Source: Christensenella sp. UBA3700
GTDB lineage: Bacteria; Bacillota; Clostridia; Christensenellales; UBA3700
Length of the DNA: 18,709 bases
Direction: 5' to 3'
Assembly (NCBI GenBank): GCA_002372775.1
Contig: DFIJ01000178.1
Coordinates: forward strand, 1-18,709
Shown: positions 15,159 to 18,709 of the stretch, piece by piece
How positions within the stretch are numbered: the first letter of the stretch is position 1
How the letters are laid out: every line of letters starts with the position of its first letter
Translations under genes and position numbers: made by a program
The notes under the pieces: generated by a model
Told to the model about the DNA's origin: nothing
Seen by the model: only the letters and a program-made list of their open reading frames with translations
Database searches by the model: none

Positions 15159-15176
15159 ACGAAAAAATATATAAAA

Positions 15177-16379
15177 TTATAGCTTTTCAACGATTGCTTT
15201 AGTTTGTCTTGCGATAACTAATTCTTCGTTTGTTGGGATAACTAAAACTCTAACTTTTCCATCCTTAGCTGTAAGGTCAGCGAACTTACCACGAATAGTT
15301 CTGTTAAAGTCTTTATCAATCTTAACTCCAAAGAAATCCATATTGTCTGTAATAGCTTCTCTTGATTCCCAAGCGTTTTCACCGATACCACCTGTGAATA
15401 CGATACAATCTAGACCATTCATAGCTGCTGCATATGAACCGATATACTTTTGTGTATCATACACGAAAATGTCTAGAGCTAAAGCTGCTCTTTCATTTCC
15501 CTTAGCCTTTGCTTCATATAAGTCTCTTGAATCTGAAGAAACACCAGAAACACCTAGGTAACCACATTCTTTATTTAGGTATGTTACTGTTTGAGCAAAT
15601 GTTAAGCCCTTCTTATCTGCTAATGCTGCAGCTGCAGAAACATCAACGTCACCTGATCTTGTTCCCATTGGGATACCAGCAAGTGGTGTCATACCCATAG
15701 ATGTATCGATACATTCACCATTCTTAACAGCAGAAATAGAAGAACCATTTCCAAGGTGACATGTTACGATATTTTCATATGGTAAGTTATGTTCTTTTAA
15801 GTACTTGATAGCTTCTTGTGATACAAATCTATGAGATGTACCATGAGCACCATAACGACGAACCTTATATGCTTCATAATCTTCATACTTGATAGCATAC
15901 ATATATGCCTTCTTTGGCATTGTTGCATGGAATCCTGTATCTAATACGATAACACTTGGAACGTTTGGTAATAATGTCTTACATGACTTGATGCAAGCAA
16001 TATGAGCTGGGTCATGAACTGGAGCAAATGAAACATTCTTTTCAAGCTTTGCTAAAACTTCATCTGTAATTAGAGTTGGTTGAAGAATTTCTTCACCAGC
16101 ATTTACATATCTATGACCTACTGCTGAAATTTCATCTAATGATGAAATAACACCAAGTTTTTCATCTAGTAATAATTTGATAACTTCATCTAAAGCATCT
16201 GTATGATTAGCTAGATCTTGCATAATAACAGCCTTTTCGCCGTTTGCCTTATGTGTGATTTTTGTGCCAGGGATACCGATTCTTTCAATACCACCAGAGC
16301 ATAAAGCTTCTTCTGTAGTCATATCGATTACTTGATATTTCAATGATGAGCTACCTGCGTTAACTACTAATATTTTCAT
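15177..16379 (-). CDS. ackA: Acetate kinase
   Basis: AckA turns acetyl phosphate and ADP into acetate and ATP. The 400 residues begin KILVVNAGSSSLKYQVID and contain VLDTGFHATMP at 145-155, GAHGTSH at 177-183, HLGNGSS at 208-214 and GTRSGD at 239-244, then FTGGIGENA and TNEE at 383-386. Active-site candidates Arg90, His122, Asp147, His179, Arg241 and Glu385 are present. The common RVVHGGE motif reads RYVNAGE at 90-96, and the usual FHGTSH is AHGTSH. ATG at 16379 is chosen over a longer reading from 16430: AAGGGGAA lies 6 bases upstream and the family motif starts there. The longer form would overlap pta. Confidence 0.97.
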   Translation of the reverse strand: MKILVVNAGSSSLKYQVIDMTTEEALCSGGIERIGIPGTKITHKANGEKAVIMQDLANHTDALDEVIKLLLDEKLGVISSLDEISAVGHRYVNAGEEILQPTLITDEVLAKLEKNVSFAPVHDPAHIACIKSCKTLLPNVPSVIVLDTGFHATMPKKAYMYAIKYEDYEAYKVRRYGAHGTSHRFVSQEAIKYLKEHNLPYENIVTCHLGNGSSISAVKNGECIDTSMGMTPLAGIPMGTRSGDVDVSAAAALADKKGLTFAQTVTYLNKECGYLGVSGVSSDSRDLYEAKAKGNERAALALDIFVYDTQKYIGSYAAAMNGLDCIVFTGGIGENAWESREAITDNMDFFGVKIDKDFNRTIRGKFADLTAKDGKVRVLVIPTNEELVIARQTKAIVEKL

Positions 16380-16392
16380 ATAATTCCCCTTA

Positions 16393-17409
16393 TTAATTAT
16401 TTCCTGCTTGAACAGCTGTGATAGCAACAAGTGCTACGATATCTTCAACTACACAACCTCTTGATAAATCGTTAAGTGGCTTAGCAAATCCTTGACATAC
16501 AGGACCAATAGCCATATAACCGCCAAAACGTTGAGCAATCTTATAACCAATATTACCAGCATTGATATTTGGGAATACAAATACGTTAGCATGTCCAGCA
16601 ACTTCTGAACCTGGAGCCTTTAGAGCTGCAACTGCTGGAGATACAGCAGCATCGAATTGGAATTCACCATCTATTGCTAAATCTGGAGCTTGAGCCTTTG
16701 CTAAAGCTGTAGCTTCTTGAACTTTTGGAACTGACTTGAAGTATTTATCATCATTACCAGAACCCTTTGTTGAGAATGAAAGCATTGCAACCTTTGGTTC
16801 AATACCAACGATATTCTTAGCTGTTTGAGCTGAAGAAATAGCGATGTCAGCAAGTTGTTGAGCATCTGGTTCAATGTTAATAGCGCAATCAGCAAATACT
16901 GCTACGCCTTCTGCGTTGTATGGATGTGGTAATTTTTCATCAGCAACCATGATAAAGCTGCTTGATACTGTCTTAACGCCAGGAGCTGTCTTAATAACTT
17001 GTAAACCTGGTCTTAATGTATTTGCTGTTGAGTGACAAGCACCAGAAACGTAACCATCTACATCTCCAGCCTTTAACATCAAAGCACCGAACATTGTTCT
17101 ATCTTTTGCTTGAGCAGCTGCTTGTTCTTCTGTCATACCCTTAGCCTTTCTAGCTTCGAATAATATATTTGCATATTCAGCTGTCTTTTCACTTGTTTCT
17201 GGATCAACTAATGTGATACCTGTTAAATCTACATTTGGAGCAACCTTCTTACATTCTGCTTCGTTACCGATTAAAACGATCTTTGCAAGACCTTGTTTTG
17301 TAATTTCAGCAGCAGCTTCTACTACTCTTTTATCTTCCCCTTCACATAAAACGATAGTCTTATTTAATGCCTTTGCTTTAGCCTTAATGCTATCAAGTAA
17401 ATTACTCAT
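16393..17409 (-). CDS. pta: Phosphate acetyltransferase
   Basis: Pta exchanges CoA in acetyl-CoA for phosphate to give acetyl phosphate, the substrate of AckA encoded 13 bases downstream. The 338 residues match the short, single-domain Pta of Gram-positive bacteria without the N-terminal regulatory domain. Landmarks are IVLCEGEDKRVVEAA at 19-33, DGYVSGACHSTANTLRPGLQ near 117-136, SFSTKGSG, DGEFQFDAA and the end motif VFPNINAGNIGYKIAQRFGG with GPVCQGFAKPLNDLSRG. GGAGG lies 7 to 8 bases before the ATG. The enzyme feeds acetate overflow and ATP formation. Confidence 0.98.
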   Translation of the reverse strand: MSNLLDSIKAKAKALNKTIVLCEGEDKRVVEAAAEITKQGLAKIVLIGNEAECKKVAPNVDLTGITLVDPETSEKTAEYANILFEARKAKGMTEEQAAAQAKDRTMFGALMLKAGDVDGYVSGACHSTANTLRPGLQVIKTAPGVKTVSSSFIMVADEKLPHPYNAEGVAVFADCAINIEPDAQQLADIAISSAQTAKNIVGIEPKVAMLSFSTKGSGNDDKYFKSVPKVQEATALAKAQAPDLAIDGEFQFDAAVSPAVAALKAPGSEVAGHANVFVFPNINAGNIGYKIAQRFGGYMAIGPVCQGFAKPLNDLSRGCVVEDIVALVAITAVQAGNN

Positions 17410-17451
17410 TTATATGCCTCCAATAAACTTTATTTTTAGTCTAACTTACAC

Positions 17452-17457
17452 TATAAT
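17452..17457 (+). promoter_or_regulatory. Tentative -10 box for tmcAL
   Basis: Plus-strand TATAAT at 17452-17457 is the best placed -10 box, with a second at 17463-17468. No good -35 box is visible; TTTATT at 17429-17434 is the best at 17 bases. The assignment is weak. Confidence 0.3.
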
Positions 17458-17460
17458 GTT

Positions 17461-17490
17461 ATTATAATCGCACGAAATAAAAGATGTAAA
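17461..17490 (-). promoter_or_regulatory. Promoter of pta-ackA
   Basis: TTTACA (17485-17490) and TATAAT (17461-17466) on the minus strand are 18 bases apart. The predicted start lies about 45 bases before the pta ATG. The box is back to back with the candidate tmcAL -10 box. Confidence 0.72.
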
Positions 17491-17519
17491 GAATTTGTAA
17501 TAAGGAAATTTAGATTTTT

Positions 17520-18671
17520 ATGAGAGTTGGTTTCATAGTTGCAGAATACAATCCATTGCACAACGGACACGTAAAACATATACAAAAAACTAAGGAAGAA
17601 CTTGGTTGTGACGCTATAGTTGCAGTCATGAGCGGAGATATTGTTCAAAGAGGCGAACTTGCCATTAAAGACAAGTACGAAAGAGCTGAATGGGCTATCA
17701 AAGCTGGCTGTGATATGGTAGTAGAATTACCTGTTGAATATGTTCTTGGTTCTGCTCAAATTTTTGCAAATGGAGCAATAAAAGTTATCGATTATTTCGA
17801 CTGTGAAAAATACATTTCATTTGGTTCCGAGTGCGGCAGTATTTACGTGCTTGAAAAGATAAATGAAATGATGGCAACAAAAGAAAACCAAGATTATATT
17901 AAAGAGTTTATGGAAAGCGGAAACACATACGCAAAAGCAAACTCTTTAGCCCTTGAAAAGTATTTAGAAAATCACGGAATAGATAAATCTATTGCCGATG
18001 TAATTAAAGAGCCAAACAACATTCTTGGCATTGAATATATTAAAGCTATTAATGGACTTGCTATAACACCTCACACAATAAAAAGAGAAGGTTCATATAA
18101 CAATTCAGATGATCCAGAAAACCCTTCTGCAACAACTATTCGTGAGCAAATCTATAACGGCGGCGAAGTATTCTCTAAAGTTCCAATGTATGTATTTAAT
18201 TCACTATCTCACGTTCAAGATAACTCTGAGAAGTTATTCTCTATTATCAAGTACGAACTTTCTAGAAAAGACAACTTAGATAAGATATTCGGAATGAATG
18301 AAGGATTACATAATAGATTCTTATCATTCTTATCTTCAAGTTCAACATATGAAGAGTTCATGCAAAACGTAAAGACAAAGAGATATACAATGACATCTTT
18401 ATCTAGATCTTTAATGTGTGCACTACTAGACAACACATACACATTTAACGAAGTAATGGATTTGGATATTGAATATATAAACGTGCTTGCAATTAAATCA
18501 TCTCAAAGAAAATTGCTATCTATAATCGAAAACAATCTTGTTACAAAACCAAGTGAACTTGAGAAGCTAAAACAAGATAAGAAGATTGATGCCCATCTTG
18601 ATGAAAAAGCATCTAATTTATTTAAAGCAATTAACTACAATTACGACTCACATATGAGAATTGTTGATTAA
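17520..18671 (+). CDS. tmcAL: tRNA(Met) cytidine acetate ligase
   Basis: TmcAL (YlbM) forms N4-acetylcytidine at the wobble base of elongator tRNA(Met) using acetate and ATP through an acetyl-adenylate. The 383 residues begin RVGFIVAEYNPLHNGH, giving the nucleotidyltransferase HNGH at 14-17. SGDIVQRGELA at 38-48, ISFGSECG at 99-106, KEPNNILGIEYI at 163-174 and SATTIR at 203-208 are family landmarks. AAGGAAA lies 11 bases before the ATG. Relatives are about 400 residues, so the protein is slightly short but appears complete. It is divergent from pta-ackA, a common neighbour arrangement in clostridia. No terminator is visible in the 38 bases to the window end. Confidence 0.95.
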   Translation: MRVGFIVAEYNPLHNGHVKHIQKTKEELGCDAIVAVMSGDIVQRGELAIKDKYERAEWAIKAGCDMVVELPVEYVLGSAQIFANGAIKVIDYFDCEKYISFGSECGSIYVLEKINEMMATKENQDYIKEFMESGNTYAKANSLALEKYLENHGIDKSIADVIKEPNNILGIEYIKAINGLAITPHTIKREGSYNNSDDPENPSATTIREQIYNGGEVFSKVPMYVFNSLSHVQDNSEKLFSIIKYELSRKDNLDKIFGMNEGLHNRFLSFLSSSSTYEEFMQNVKTKRYTMTSLSRSLMCALLDNTYTFNEVMDLDIEYINVLAIKSSQRKLLSIIENNLVTKPSELEKLKQDKKIDAHLDEKASNLFKAINYNYDSHMRIVD

Positions 18672-18709
18672 TTAATATTAACTTAAATAGTACCAACGCA
18701 TAAAATACG

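Noticed and set aside
16380..16430. Longer ackA start overlapping pta
   Set aside because: The added residues have no family similarity and the AAGGGGAA site favours the ATG at 16379.
1..18709. CRISPR arrays, tRNA or rRNA genes, insertion sequences, phage genes
   Set aside because: I looked for regular repeats, cloverleaf-like sequences and transposase or integrase motifs and found none; the window is contiguous core genome.

Overview
The window is an AT-rich stretch of core chromosome from a low-GC Bacillota (Firmicutes), most likely an uncultured Clostridia-type organism. Three things support this. The gene order tmcAL / pta-ackA / rpmF-plsX-rnc-smc-ftsY / ylxM-ffh-rpsP-khpA-rimM-trmD is the clostridial housekeeping neighbourhood. 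Ribosome-binding sites are strong GGAGG types with sigma-A-like promoters. TGA is used as a stop (rimM), which rules out a Mycoplasma-type code. No phage, insertion sequence, CRISPR, rRNA or tRNA gene is visible, and no gap without a gene exceeds about 170 bases.

Apart from tmcAL at the right end, every gene is on the minus strand, so reading runs from high to low coordinates. From right to left, promoters and terminators suggest these units: (1) tmcAL, plus strand; (2) pta-ackA, divergent from tmcAL; (3) rpmF alone, with a perfect consensus promoter and a strong terminator; (4) plsX-rnc-smc-ftsY, ended by a terminator; (5) ylxM-ffh-rpsP-khpA-rimM-trmD-DUF1292-rbgA-rnhB, tightly packed with several 1-base stop/start overlaps; (6) rplS with its own promoter, a structured leader and a terminator; (7) a membrane lipoprotein of unknown function followed by topA, which runs off the left edge.

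The genes serve acetate overflow and substrate-level ATP production (pta, ackA), tRNA modification (tmcAL, trmD), phospholipid initiation (plsX), RNA processing and RNA/DNA hybrid removal (rnc, rnhB), chromosome organisation and topology (smc, topA), co-translational membrane targeting (ftsY, ylxM, ffh) and ribosome parts and assembly (rpmF, rpsP, rplS, rimM, rbgA, khpA).

Most of the window is ordinary core genome. I do not see a clear new multi-gene system. The least explained item is the 720-residue protein at 364-2526: a lipoprotein-like signal, a carbohydrate-binding-like beta domain and a polytopic region that resembles a GT-C glycosyltransferase lacking its usual acidic and YPP motifs. 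Smaller items are regulatory: a duplicated hairpin before ylxM, face-to-face -10 boxes between tmcAL and pta, inverted repeats before smc and plsX, and the loss of the usual yceD and acpP genes from this cluster.
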